64,000 nt of DNA from assembly GCA_943735955.1 (NCBI GenBank), contig OX030962.1, positions 8,221,462 through 8,285,461 on the forward strand, read 5' to 3'. The notes under the pieces are model-generated. The model did no database searches. It worked only from the letters and a program-made list of their open reading frames with translations, and was not told the DNA's origin. Each line of letters begins with the position of its first letter. Positions within the stretch are counted from its first letter, which is position 1. The position numbers and the translations under genes are program-made. This stretch comes from Piscicola geometra (taxonomy: Eukaryota > Annelida > Clitellata > Hirudinida > Piscicolidae). This document shows, in pieces, positions 12,301 to 25,408 of this stretch.

Positions 12301-15184
12301 ACTCTTTGTTCAACTCGTACAAGGTGGATCCACTGGCACCAACCTCCTCCTACAAGAACTACTACGACAGCCACTCCGGCAGCGACGCCACCTCCACAGG
12401 CCTCAGCGGCTTCTTTCTGGGCTCTTTCTACTCCAGCCTCACCGACGTTGGCAGCACCAGTGGTTCGTTGCTAAGCAACCACAATGGACACCTAGGCAAC
12501 CACAACAACGGCAGCAGCAACATCGCTAACACAGCAAACTCTGGCTTCGATGAAGAAGAGTGGATCAACGAGAGCAAGTACTGCGACCCTCATCTCCTGA
12601 TGACCACCTCCTCGGCGAGGCCTGCAGGGAGCGAACATGATCTGGTCAGCATGGAGGAAAGGAGCTACTACAGCTTCAACTCGAAGCAGCAGCAGCCACA
12701 GCAGAGCAAGCAGCTCAGCAGCAAAATGACTTCAGCAGCGAGCAGTAGTGGCAGCAATGTGGTGAATAACAGTAAGATAGACAGTTCTGATGGAATCAAA
12801 AGAAGAGAAGAAAGTGGTGCAAAGAGGAGAAGTTCAAATGGACCAGAAAAAGAAAATGCATCTGACGTCAGTGATGATGAAGTGGATGATGATGACGATG
12901 ATGAAGTTGTGAAGGAAAAAGGCAAAAAGGAGAAAGGAAAGGAGGCTTTCACGAAAATTCAGATCTACCCTTGGATGAAGAGAGCTCATGGCAACAGCAA
13001 CAACAACAATAATAACAATACTAACAACAATAACAGTAACACCAACACCAAAAATGGAGGTAATAATTGTTGAATGCACTTTAGTAAAAATAAATTTAAA
13101 ATTAACTGTTATTGATGGTGGAATGGTTAGTATTCTGTGTTCTAGATTCACATCGTGCCTTTGATGCTACCAGTATGTTTAATATAGAAATTCTTCAATA
13201 TTCGGTTTTCCATAATCATTTAATCGTTTCATATAAAAAAATTCTACTTTTTTTTTCTTATCTCAATTTATTATTTTTCAATCACACTCTACCGAACTTT
13301 ATCTCATAGAAATATATTTTTAATTGTTTCTTTGAACTACTTCTACCATTTCTATTTCACGCCTTCTCCAAAAAAGACTGGCAGCAAGAGTCGCCCGATG
13401 ACGCTGCAGGATCGGGCACTACCGGCGCTTCGAGCAAAAGGCTTCGAACCTCCTATACCAGACACCAGACTCTAGAGCTTGAGAAAGAGTTCTACTTCAA
13501 CAGGTTGATTATTTTGATGATAATGCCGATGGGGATAGTGGTAAAAGTGGTGATGATGTTGATAATGAAAATGATAGTATCACTATGAGTTTTGATAATA
13601 ATAAAAAAGAAATTGTATTTTTCTTATGGATAATATTTTTATGGTTTTAAAAGAAAAGTTAAAAATGCTGAAGTAATTATGAATTAAAAAACGCACAGGG
13701 ATTTCTATTTGTGCCACAAGACTAGGGATTTAACGAAAATTTGTACTTTTCATATCTGACAAAACTAGCGTCAAAGATATAAATGTTGAGTCTCAACCAA
13801 GAAAAAAAGCGAGAGAAAATTTCATCGAGATACCGAATCGATCGCTGTAAAAAATGGAGAATGAGAGTAGGGAGATGAATGAAGATAAACGCGTGAGGCC
13901 GTAAATGGTTGAGTGATTAAATTCTTTGAATAAGAATGGATGAGATGGATAAATAGACGAGACAAGAAGATGGTAAATCTAAGAAGATAGCATGCGAAAG
14001 TGGCCTCTTGCAAGGGATTATGGAGAATTAATTTTGTATGTTCCTGGTAATAGATGGGAGGCCGGCTAATTAGAAAGGTGATTAATTGCTTGGTCGATTG
14101 GTTAGTTGATAAATGCTTGTTTTAATTGATGGCTTTTTGTGTGCTTGATTGATTGAACGGATGATCGATTAAAGAGATTAGTCAACAATTTCAAAAAGCT
14201 TCCGAACTAACAATTTCGTAATATCACATTTTTAAAAAGTATTTTTATGTTTATGAGTTATTATTTAATATTTTGAAAAAAAATGATATTTTTTATACCA
14301 GGAAAAACTTTAATAAATCTTTTTTCAAATATCAATTATTTTAAAACACAAAATTGCTGCGTATATCTTAAAAACTCAAACAATATTAAATGCACTTCAA
14401 GCTTAACTTGCCATTACTCACGCACGCCGATTTCACAGAAACCTACAAAAATTCAAACCAAAACCCAAAGAAAACTTCATAAAAACCCGCAACCACTGAC
14501 AATTCAGCTTTTCAAATCGTCGTTTTCTGATTCGTCAGGTATTTGGCGCGCAGGAGAAGGATCGAGATCGCTCATTCGCTGACATTGTCAGAGCGGCAAA
14601 TCAAAATCTGGTTCCAGAACAGACGCATGAAGTGGAAGAAGGACCACAAGGGCAAGAGTAACAGCCACAACGGCATGCTCGGTTCCCATGGAAACAACAA
14701 TTCGCCTGTCTCTTCCACGATGATGATGAAGGGAGGAGGCAATGGCATGGACGGAGGCTACCGTTCCAAACTGCTGCACCACAACCTGCACGGAGGCCTG
14801 CATCACGGAGGGGGAGGCATCTACCAGCAACACCGCAGCAACAATTCATGTTCTCTCAACAACGCGTCGTTGTTCGGAAACAACAACCGCAACTTGTCGG
14901 CTTTCATGGCGACTGGAGGAGGAGGTGGCTGTTACGGCGTGGGTGACATGGGTGGTTACGACCCACACCAGGGTCACCCAGGCTCGCTGCTGTCTCCTCT
15001 TAACCACAACCACTCTCACCATCTGTTGAGTCCCCACCAGAGAGCGTTCAATGGTCCCTTCCAGCCCCTCTCATCACCCGCTCCTCCCCGTAGCATCCTC
15101 AACGCATACCACCTCAACCACCAGCCTCTGGCACCATACCCTATCCCTTCTGGTCACCCCATGCAGCATCTTATGGAAGGCTAG
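12301..15184 (+). CDS. Hox4/Hox5: Antennapedia-class Hox gene (Hox4/Dfd or Hox5/Scr type)
   Basis: This encodes a homeodomain transcription factor expected to act in the nucleus in axial patterning. Exons: 12301-13059, 13377-13503 and 14539-15184 (stop TAG 15182-15184); phases agree (1, then 2). Exon 1 carries acidic and poly-Asn stretches and the PBX-binding hexapeptide IYPWMKR near 12964. The homeodomain begins [11 protein letters not shown] in exon 2 and ends [14 protein letters not shown] in exon 3, with Trp48, Gln50 and Asn51 intact. The second intron splits codon Arg24. TSYTR and QTLELEKEF recall Scr/Hox5, while TRHQ, LSERQ and KKDHK recall Dfd/Hox4; the LPNTK extension typical of Hox4 is missing, so the paralogue is open. 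The C-terminal tail is Gly/His/Asn-rich. The frame stays open left of 12301, but a pyrimidine tract ending in CAG at 12298-12300 suggests an upstream exon. An ATG at 12246 is the alternative start. Confidence 0.95.
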
Positions 15185-18100
15185 TTCTCAGAGCCCTGCA
15201 GCAGCACATCATAGTATTATCGTCACACTACGTGAAACTCGTTAATTTTTGTTTTGACTGGCGGAGAGTGTATGGACTGCTCGACGTTTATTTAATAATT
15301 GAAATTACAAATGGTATTTGCATTATTTACTGAGTTTTGATTTAATGTATAAAATTAATTCAATGATAGAATATGGATTTAATATTTATAAAAAATAGAG
15401 GTTGATACATTCTATGGATAACTTTAAAATATTGCGGATGGTTTTTTATAGCATATGAAGTAACGTAAACGTTTTTGTGTTTTCTTACTTTTCATATTCA
15501 AGACTTATGGTTAAAACCAATATATTGTTTTTACTATAAAAATATGATTATTCGATAGTTTTTTTTTCAAAGTATAGTATTGAATGCGCATCCTATATTA
15601 TAGAGAAAAAACGTAATCAGAATTCCATGTTCCAAGAATCAACCTTACCTGTATCGAAAATATACACTACAGGTGAAGGCTGTTAACCTAAACTATACCT
15701 ACATTTTTACCCGATAAATTTCCCACTTTCAAATATTCAATATCTATTGTCATTTGTTTTAAAATAATAATTAACATTCTTTTTTGAGCAAACAATTTCA
15801 TAATTTATATTTATTTAGTATATTTCTTGTTTGAAGTAATAATTTTTCTTGGCATTTATAATAATTTATGCTTTTTTAAAAATTATTCAACCATATTATT
15901 CAACATACATAATCAGTCATTCAAAGTTGTAAAATGCCCTTCTATTGATTTTTCCTTAGATACATTGTATTTTCTACCACTTTAAAAGCATTGTTGTTTG
16001 GTAGTCTGTTATTGTGTTAATGGATGTCTGCTTGTGTGTGTGTGTTTGTGTGTATGCGTGTTTGTAAGCGTGTGTAATTTTTCTTTTGTTAGTTATTTCA
16101 TTTGAATGGATAAAGGGTAAAAACACAAGGTAGTAATACTTCCGTAGTTGCTTTTATTAAATACTGGATTCTAAATATATAATTAATTTTATGAATATAC
16201 AAGAAACAAGTTCAAATTATTTAACAAATAATTAACCAAATGTAAAAAATATTATTTACTTAAAAAAAGTATACTTCAAATTTATACTAATAATTCTTTA
16301 GTTAATCTTACATTCAAAAAGTTAAGAGTGTATAAATAACAAAAACGTCTAGTTTCGGTTTTCAAAATAAAGTTATTCGTTGTGAACTTACTACTGAGAA
16401 ATGTTTGTCATCTCATGTTATTTCTCTGAGAAAAGGGTATTCGAACAAGGTATATCGTTTTTACATTTAAAATTATTTGCCATTTCGGAAGCAAAGGGTA
16501 TTTAAAATGTTTCATTTTGTATCTTTTAATAATTTTAACAAACGTTTACTTTTTCTTATTCTTGTTGCTCTTTTTCACCATTAGGCGTTTTGTTATAAGA
16601 ATTTGAATTTTTACTTCTTTATTTATACTTTAAAATTTTTTAACCAAATTTTTATTTCTAAAATGAATTAATATATTCATTTTTTTCACTATTCATTATT
16701 TTAATTATTTTATTATTTCACTTAACCTTCCTATTTCTAATATATTACATTCCATATTGTACTGTGAACAGTGACCATTAGTTTAGAACAGTCAAAACTT
16801 ATTTATTCTCATCGTATCTTTGTTTAATCTACTGTGTCTAAAGTTTTTATGAATTTAAATATTTATTTGTAATTTACAATTAAAAAATTATCTTACGAAA
16901 TAATAATCTGAAATAACAGCTAAAGTAATTAGTTCAAATATATTTTAATTCCAATTATAAGTAATACATAATTTTTCATGAAATTTCATATGCGTTCTTT
17001 TATTTATAATATTTGGAACCTTATGTATTCAAATACGTAATTAAAAACTATAAATTGAAAACCATTTAATAAAATGTATTTTATTTTTGTTTAAAATGAT
17101 TCACCGAATTTTGACTTTCTAGCTTTGAAATAATGTATGTTGTATTATAAATGAAAATAATATTCGACAATAAAATCTATTATTGTTTTTTTGTATAAAA
17201 TGAAAAAACAACTCAGAACTGTTTGAGGTTTATTGAAACAAGGAAACACTATTTTTAAGAAAAATTATTTTCTAGAAAAAATTGAATAAATTAATTTAAA
17301 ATTTTAATTTAATCATATACAACTTTTAAAAATATTAAAACGATTTTAAATCCATTGAAAATTTTAAAGTTTAAATAATTATAAAATTGCGTTTTTTATG
17401 CTAAATATTTTAAATGAAAAATGTTCTAATCAGTCGCTAAGCCTAGCAAGTATAACGCATTATTAACTAATCTCTAGCTTGAAATCCTTTTGAATCGGAA
17501 AATAGAAGGATGAAGATGAAGGAAGAATAATTATAAAGCAGATGGATAATTAAATCAATATGGGTTAATTATATTCGTAAATTATTCATGTAAAAAGTAT
17601 ATCAATCTTTAAACAATTAAATTCAAAGACTTTATCCCTATTGAAGTTTAAATTTTATTTGATAAATGAAAAATAGGAAAAAATAAATAATGGATAAAAA
17701 TATATATTTGAGAGATCTGCATGAAGTGCTAAGTGCTGTTTGATTGTTTCTTTTTAAATTTAAACAAGATATTTTCATTTACAAACTTCGAAAATATATT
17801 TTCATTTACTAAAATCAAAAATAATTTTTATTTACTAACTTCAAAAATAAATTTTTATTTTTAAAGTTCCTATGATATTAAAAAAATTTAAAGTTTGAAT
17901 TTTTATAAATTTACGTTTGAAATTTTCTTTTAATTTAAATTATTTGATAATTTTATTTATTTAATTCCCCAATCAAATTTTAAAAACATTTTATCTTAAG
18001 TTTTACAGAACTTTATATTTATCTTGTTCAATTCTCAAAGACATTTATAAATGTGCCTATTTCTCTTTTTTGATAGATTAAGGGCCAGAAAGGTTGACAA

Positions 18101-19550
18101 ATGAATGGATAGATTTTTATCGAGCGGTTGAAATGGAATGTTAATGAATAAAAACCTCGCCACAAAAAAATATCCGTACTTATTTTTAAACTTAATTTCT
18201 AGAAAAGAATTTATAAAACATTTCAATATTTAGACAATTTTAAGATGTATTTCTATTTTATCCCAAAATAATATATAATTTTCTGGGTGAATGCATTGAT
18301 GAATAGTTGCAAGAATGGATAAAGAAGGAGTGATGAATGGCTGGAGGTGAATTATAAATTAAGAAGCTCTCTGGAGATTCCTTTTTAATCAAAAGATCGA
18401 TATTTAATTATAGAAAAAATATTTTAAATCGTATTTCTAAATTTAATAGAAGTATTAATATTTACTTTCTGGGTTAAATATTTTAATTTATGTCAGAAAT
18501 TTAAATTTGTAATATTTTACAAGCTAGCTTTTTAAAATTTTAAATCGAAGAAAAAAAGTTAAGATGTTATCAACAAATTTAAATATCAATATTTTATAAA
18601 CTAAATCCACTATTTTTTATTATATATTAATATATGTCCCCCATTCGAAAACGTTTTAAATTTTTGTAAATTTTAGAAAATGTAGATTTAAATATCTAAG
18701 AACTCTTAGTTTTCTGCCCTACCCAAAAAGAGCGCTTGTATTCTAGAAAAAATTAAGGTCTGAATATAATAAGAACTTATATACGACTATAAAATTCATT
18801 CCCAAACGGGCCACATTCTCAAATGGGTCGGAACATATTCTCTATGATATTGATTCTTATAGGATGTATAAAAGAAAAAGCAGCTTACATTCTTTACTTC
18901 AGTCAGTATCCGAAAAATCCCGAAAATATCAAATAATCCAATTTTTCAGAAAAATGAATAATCTGATACACAACTGTTTTTCAAATTTTCTTTAATAAAA
19001 AATAATAATTGTTTTTTGCAAAAATTAATAAATATCATAAAGTCGATTTAAAAATAGGAATTTCTTGCATAACCTAAGTTCAAATACTCCGAAACTCAGC
19101 TATAAGTACAACAAAAGTAATAAAATTTTATGGACTTTTGAAGGTTAACATTGGTTCATGCTACACTTCCCACATTCCCTCACAGCCAATGTCACTACAG
19201 AGCAGGTCGTAAAATCGTGATTGAAATGTCCCTAAGTAATACTACAAAATTTCAATATTATACTTTCTTTTTAATTTAATAAATACTTATTTCAAAAAAG
19301 AATTCTTCTTTAATCATTTAAAAAAAGTTTTTTGAGATAACAATATTTTCTTGGAAAATTTATATATTAGCGGAATTTAAAGTTTTAGGGACCACCTTAC
19401 GATCAAAATATAATTATTTATTATGGTTTATCAAGTTATCTAGAAACGCTTGAATTATTTACTGAGTGTTTAATAAGACGAATAGATTTTTTATAATTAT
19501 TTATGAAAAAACATATTAAATTTGAAAACTGTAAGACATTTATATCAAGT
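15185..19550. other. AT-rich intergenic DNA downstream of the Hox gene
   Basis: About 4.4 kb, very AT-rich, with no open frame showing a domain. It should include the Hox 3' UTR. A short TG-rich patch lies at 16030-16075, and a weak hairpin (ACCTGTA/TACAGGT) at about 15650-15676. I found no miR-10-like sequence, which is often near Hox4/5. Confidence 0.6.
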
Positions 19551-22500
19551 TTAATTATCACACTGGTTCTCAAAGTTGCTTATATAACCATTGAAAGGAA
19601 TGGAAAAATTTTGACATTGTTTTTCTCGTGGATGGCAAGGTTGTGGTTTCAAGTCAGACAGACATCTTGTATCAGGTATCAGGTATCTCGTAGTTGGCTC
19701 CGGAGAGTAGTGTTGTTTTAAGAAAACGGTTTGTTGTTCCTGAATATAATTCTGGATTTGAGGTTGCTGGGTTTGCTTTTTTTGCAGTTGTTGTGGCATG
19801 GAATATGCTTTATTTTGTTGTTGTTCTTGTTGGAAAGTTGAACCATCACAATCTCCTGTTGAAGACTGCAGCAACTTACCCCTGTTAGGTTTCAATATTT
19901 TAAAAAACAAAGTTTCTTCCGGTTTGTGACGCATAAAATTGAAAAAAATATTAACAGTTGTCGACAGTCTCATGCGAACTATTAACAACCCAGAACAACA
20001 AGATCTCAATCCTCCACCATTCAAACTGCCCCACCCACTTATAAATAGACGTCATGATATCTCTGATCGCCTGCTCTTTGAACAGCCAATCCACCGACTC
20101 CACAGCCTCCACCAGTGTTTTCACTGATAGCTTTTCCAGATGGGCAACTTCGCCTTATCGTCAGTTTGCATATTTTAGGGTATTAAATCATGCATCAAAT
20201 ACTATCACAACCCCTCATCATCAACATAATCATTTTCTATTATAATTTTCATATTAAACTCCACCATCCTCTCTTCATCGCAACCTCCACCCCCATCATC
20301 ACTTAGTAGGACTGGAGCATGGCACATTCTCCCTTCTTTGTCGCTTTCAATCCATCGCACCAGTCCATAAAATATCATCAGTTCTAGCTTGAGAATGGTT
20401 GTATGCATAAATATCGTTGGATCCAAATAAAAACTTTAAACGAATCTTTTATTTATAAATGTAACCAAAATCTGCGACTAACGATTAATATTTAACTTTT
20501 TCCTGCCTTCCATTATTCATTAAAATTTCTCTTCTTTAAATGTATTCATTCACTACCCACCTCTTCTTCAGTAAGGTTTCCACAGTAAGAGTAGATACAA
20601 TTTCTACTTTCAGCAGCACCCAAAATCAAATTTATCCATTTCAGCGGCAGCTCTAGAAATTCCGGTTCCAGTAATACCTCCTTGAAAAATATTTGTGTGT
20701 GGCAATTGTGGTATTTAGTCTTTTAGCTGAAAGTTTAACACCCTAATCAGTTTCTTTCACATGTTCTAACCTTTATTCCACTAATCCCAAAATATGTATC
20801 CCAAACCACCACCTTCTTCCAAAATCAACCAACCGCAATATTTTGCAGCACAAACCGCAGCAAAACTTTTCTAGTGTTCTTCATGTCATAGGAATCGACC
20901 AAGACAAGGTATCCAATGGCGTTGCAAAAGTGCATACTGGCCATTATGAAGTTGATGCATAGTCGATGCAGTATTGATATCTAAAGGAAAAAATTAGTTT
21001 AGTGTGAAACAAATAATTGTTATTCTTTGTAAAAAAAAGATTAAGTGTGAGAATGTAATTTTCACATTAGATTTAAAACCTACAATTATTTGTCTGTTTA
21101 GTTAACAAAGTAAAATCGTGAGCGAACTATTTTTCATCTATGCAAACACCTTAAGTTCCAGTGAGATGTGGAGGAGGCAATGAATGTTAGAATGGAGGAT
21201 AACTGAGGCATCGCCAGTGTATAGAAACCTCAATAAACAACACACGGTTTCTGTTGAATAGCTCTGCATCGAAATTACCAGCTGCTGTTGCTTTGGTTGT
21301 TGTTGCATAGATGAGTCGCCATTTTCGTTGTTACAAAAGCAAGAGTTGTTGTTGAAGTTCATTTTTGTATCGTCAATCTTGTTGTTGTCTTGATTCACGT
21401 TTATACTTTTACCTCCACTTTTTGGGGGGATTGTAATTATGTTCGTTGGATTTGTAAGCTGTAGTTCTGCTGTTAGAGAATTTGAAGGTTTGACGTAGAC
21501 GCCAGGTGATTTGAAAGATATACTTTTAACGAAACTATCGCTTTTGAGAATCTTGCAAATTCCCATGTTAATGTTCGTGCTGTTAATGTTAGTCTTGGTA
21601 TCGCTTTCACTAGTATAATTGTAAGTGTCAAAATGAGATTTATTATTGTTATTGTTATTATTAATACTATTATCTAAGTATGTATCCTGGAATACGTTAT
21701 AAATTGAGTCGTTTTTTTGAAAGCCAATGCAATTAACACCATCTTCACCAACATCATCTTGATCTTCAGCACCATAATTATCAAAATTTTCATCAATTTT
21801 ACTAATACTAGAAAAGCTTTGGTAACTTTTAATTTTGGTAAATTCAATACCAGTGTCTCCCCCATCAATGCATTTGTTACCGTTTAAGTTACTCGTACTA
21901 ACTTGCTGCGGTTGATTAAATCCACCATTATTACATAAAAAATCAATGAACAAGTCAGAATTTCCGCTTGTTAAATTTACATTACTGTTATTAAGTATGT
22001 TGTAAGTGTCTGTTAGCAACCGTTTATCATTATTTAAGGTATTTATGTCATTCAAAAGAATATTATTATTGTGTGGGTGAGTTTGAATTTTTGAAGAATG
22101 TGTCATTTGGTGGTTGTTTTTGTTGAGGCTGCAAATTCCATTGTTTTGAGTGTCGCCAATGTTGCTGATGAGCTTATGCACACTTTCTCGGTTAATCGCT
22201 AGTAACTCTATCGAGTTATATGCATTGTATTTAAGGTTTTTGTCATAAGGGGACTTTTTGGGGAAGGCGCTGTGGTAGAAGTTACTTTTGTTGGGGAAGG
22301 TTTTCAAAGATTGGTTTTTAAAAAGATATTTGGGGTCAATTGAATTGCATTCTAAGTTTGCATTGTTGCTGTTGTTGTTGTCAAATATACCATTATGGTT
22401 GTTGTTGCTGTTGAGTAAAGCATTATGGTTGTTTGAAAGGTTATTATTCTTTTTTTGTGAAGTGGTGTTTAAAAGTTGATCGATTTTTGGAGACGACCTG

Positions 22501-25408
22501 AACAGTATTGCTTCATTGACGGTGTTTTTGAAGACTTTGTCGAGATCTACTTGGGAATACAAGTCTACCGACCCACAATTACGTCTATTCATAGAACCTG
22601 AATTCGTTTGCATTGGGTAGTATTTGTTGGAAATGTTCTTTTTCATAAAACTATTAGCCGTGTCAATGTTTTTTGATGAAAGGTTTTCACTCTTGTGTTT
22701 AATACTGAATCCAGAAGGCGCAGCCGGTGTGGGGAGAGGTTTTTTGTAGATGAAGTTTTGTGGACAGAATGGGTGATTGTTTACGGAAAAAGGTGTTTGA
22801 AAGAAATCACAAGAACTTGTGAGATCAACTAGTTTCTTCAACCTCTGACTATTAGAGTTATTTTTTTCGCTTTTGTTCCAATCTTTCTTTTCCAAGCTGG
22901 AAAAGTTATCGCTTTCAATTTTATTGCTAATGCACACACTCAACTTGCTTGTTGCTTGTTTCTTCTTCTCTTTCAAGTTAGCCAGGGCTCTAGAAATAGC
23001 AGATTGAGTTTGTTCAGCCTTGATGTTTTGGTTACTTTCTTTTTTGAGAGAAGACTGTTTAGTATTAGAACTACCAGAATTTTTTGGCAATGTCGAACTT
23101 ACGGTTAGAACATCATTGGATCTGCTTTCCACTGGCGTTACGGACGATGTGCTTGTTTGACTTTCATCCTTTTCAGATTTCACTATACTTTGGAGAATTT
23201 TTGAAGTTGTTAAAGTACTATTTTGATCTTGTTTTTTCGAATAGATTGAATCTTTTTTGTTTTCTTCGAGCTGTTTTATATTTTTTATTTCACTTATAAT
23301 TTTTGATTTTTCCATCGGCTCACTCGTGTTGTGTTCAGATTCCCTTCTTTCTAAAGCTTCGGTTATCTTTGCTAAAATGACTTTATTCCTTTCCTCTTGG
23401 TCAGAACTTTTGTGTGATGACTTTTTTCTTTGTTGTTGGTAGAGTTGTTGCTGCATCTGACATTGTTTTTGTTCTAAATGTTGTTTTTGGTTGAAAATGA
23501 AATTTGACTGTCGATTAAATGGCTCTTTTTCTTTTTGAAATTCTAAACAACATTTTTTAAAAAGCTCGTGTGGTAGAAGTAAATTTTCTGAGATAACTTG
23601 TGGTGGTTGGTTGGAACTATTGCTTTGTCGCTTCTTTTGTTGTTGAATTTGTTTTAGATGTTGCTGTTGCTGCTGTTGATTTTGCTGCAACCTGAAGAGC
23701 TCACGATGAAAATCCAGTGAATTGGGGGATGTGCTTCTAAAAGAAGAGAGCTTGTGTTGGTTATTTTCGGATTGAAATGAGTGTTTTTCAAACTTTTGCT
23801 GTTTCTGATGCTTTTGGAACTGTTGTAGTTGATTAATAAGTTCTTGTTGCTGAAGTTGTTGTTGTTGAAGTTGTATTTGCTGTTGATGAATGACTTTTTT
23901 TAAACATTCTTGTTTGCTAGATTGTTTTTGCGAAATATATTTATTTAATTTTTGTGATTTTTGTGAAAATAGTGAAAAATTGTTTGTTTCATTTAAAGAA
24001 TTCTGATCGGAATCTTCTGAATAGGATGGCGAATAAGGCTCAGTATTAAGGATCGATTTGGGTATATTTTCTGTATTCTCTTTAACTTTTACTTGGGATT
24101 GGGAACACTTACACAGAGCTGACACATAATCGCTATGAACGTTTACCGATTCAGTTGAAAGAGTACTTAAGTTTTTTAGGTTTAGCTTCTTTTGCGGTTT
24201 ATATTTCGATTGTGATTTTTCATATTTTTCATCGCCGTCAGAAGCATTGTAAGGATATTTGAGGTGCAGAAGCTGCTGACACTTTTGCAAGTAATCCAAG
24301 TTTTGTTGCTTTTTAAGCAGTAATTTCTTTTGTTTTTGCTCTTCTGATGTCTGTCGTTCAATGAAAAATTCGTGAAGTTTTTCACTTAAAGCTCCTAACA
24401 CCAGCCTATGAGCCTGAAAATATTTATTATTAAATTTTATTTTCTTATTTTTTTAATTTAGAAACGTTTAATTAGAAGTTTTTTTATGAAATATTTTAAT
24501 GCAAATAAATTAAATAATTTATTTTAAAGTAAAAATGTATCTGATTTGAGAGTTTATATTTATATTTAAATTTACTTGAAAAATTATAAGTATAAAAATA
24601 TGTAATGAAAGATTAATATATATGTAATGAAAGATTAATATATATGTAATGAAAGATTAATATATATGTAATGAAAGATTAATATATTATTTGAAAAAAT
24701 ATAATAAAACTAGTAAACATTTTGTGGAAAAATATAATGACACAATTAAAAAAAACCATTAGCGTGAAAACAATAAAGATTATAATTGTAAGAATTTTTT
24801 AATAAGTCCTTATACATTTTATTCTGACTAAATAATTATTAAAAAACAAGGTTTTTAGATAATAATAAATAATCATAACACTAATATCATTTTTTCAATA
24901 AAATATATGAAACATTACGAAACACTAAGTATTACTTTTTGTATCTATTTTATAAATTTTTCAAAAATGTAATGAATTCAAAACAGTCTATTTGAAAAAT
25001 TTAATTTACAAATTTTAAAGTTATTATAAAATTATACATAAACTAAATGTCATTTTGACATTAAATTAAATATAATTTTTGAAAATATATAATAAATAAC
25101 AATAAAAATATAGTTTCAATATTAATATAATCAAATTTTCAATGAAATTTAGAAAACCGTTTAAAATATTCATAAAATTCCATTCTTATTTAAAAAAACG
25201 ATTTGGAAATATTTCTTCAAACCTGATACATTTCATATTTTAATGGAGATATCTCATTGGAAATGAATTAATTTTCAACTAAAAATTACAGACAGCATCT
25301 CACCCCAATGCTCGAATCTTCAGTCAAAACCAAAACGTCGCACAGCAGTTGCTGATCGTAAAGGCTCCACATAAAACATGGTAATGTTGTACGTGGAAAT
25401 ACTTCCAT
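19551..25408 (-). CDS. BTB-BACK domain protein with giant Q/N-rich insertion
   Basis: Exons on the minus strand: 25304-25408, 21150-24413, 20834-20980, about 20557-20680 and about 20050-20153, with a probable Q-rich last exon ending at 19551. The start is ATG at 25408, preceded by an in-frame stop. Exon 1 ends LLCDVLVLTEDSSIG and exon 2 opens AHRLVLGALSEKLHEFF, the first half of a BTB fold. The second half (CLLRFLYTGDA) comes about 1,020 residues later at the end of the same exon. The residues between are Gln-, Asn- and Ser-rich with no recognised domain. The next exons give a helical BACK region (about 100 residues). Such proteins often act as cullin-3 adaptors, but I see no Kelch repeats, so partners cannot be named. 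The last exon boundaries are uncertain. Long purely Q/N exons are unlikely to be random in this AT-rich DNA. Confidence 0.82.
24601..24687. repeat. 22-bp tandem repeat, four copies
   Basis: Four almost perfect copies of TGTAATGAAAGATTAATATATA within the first intron (24414-25303) of the BTB-BACK gene. Confidence 0.95.

Noticed and set aside
15640..15685. Hairpin considered as a miR-10-like precursor near the Hox gene
   Set aside because: Stem only about 12 bp, and the mature miR-10 sequence is absent; I found no miR-10 match on either strand anywhere in the window.
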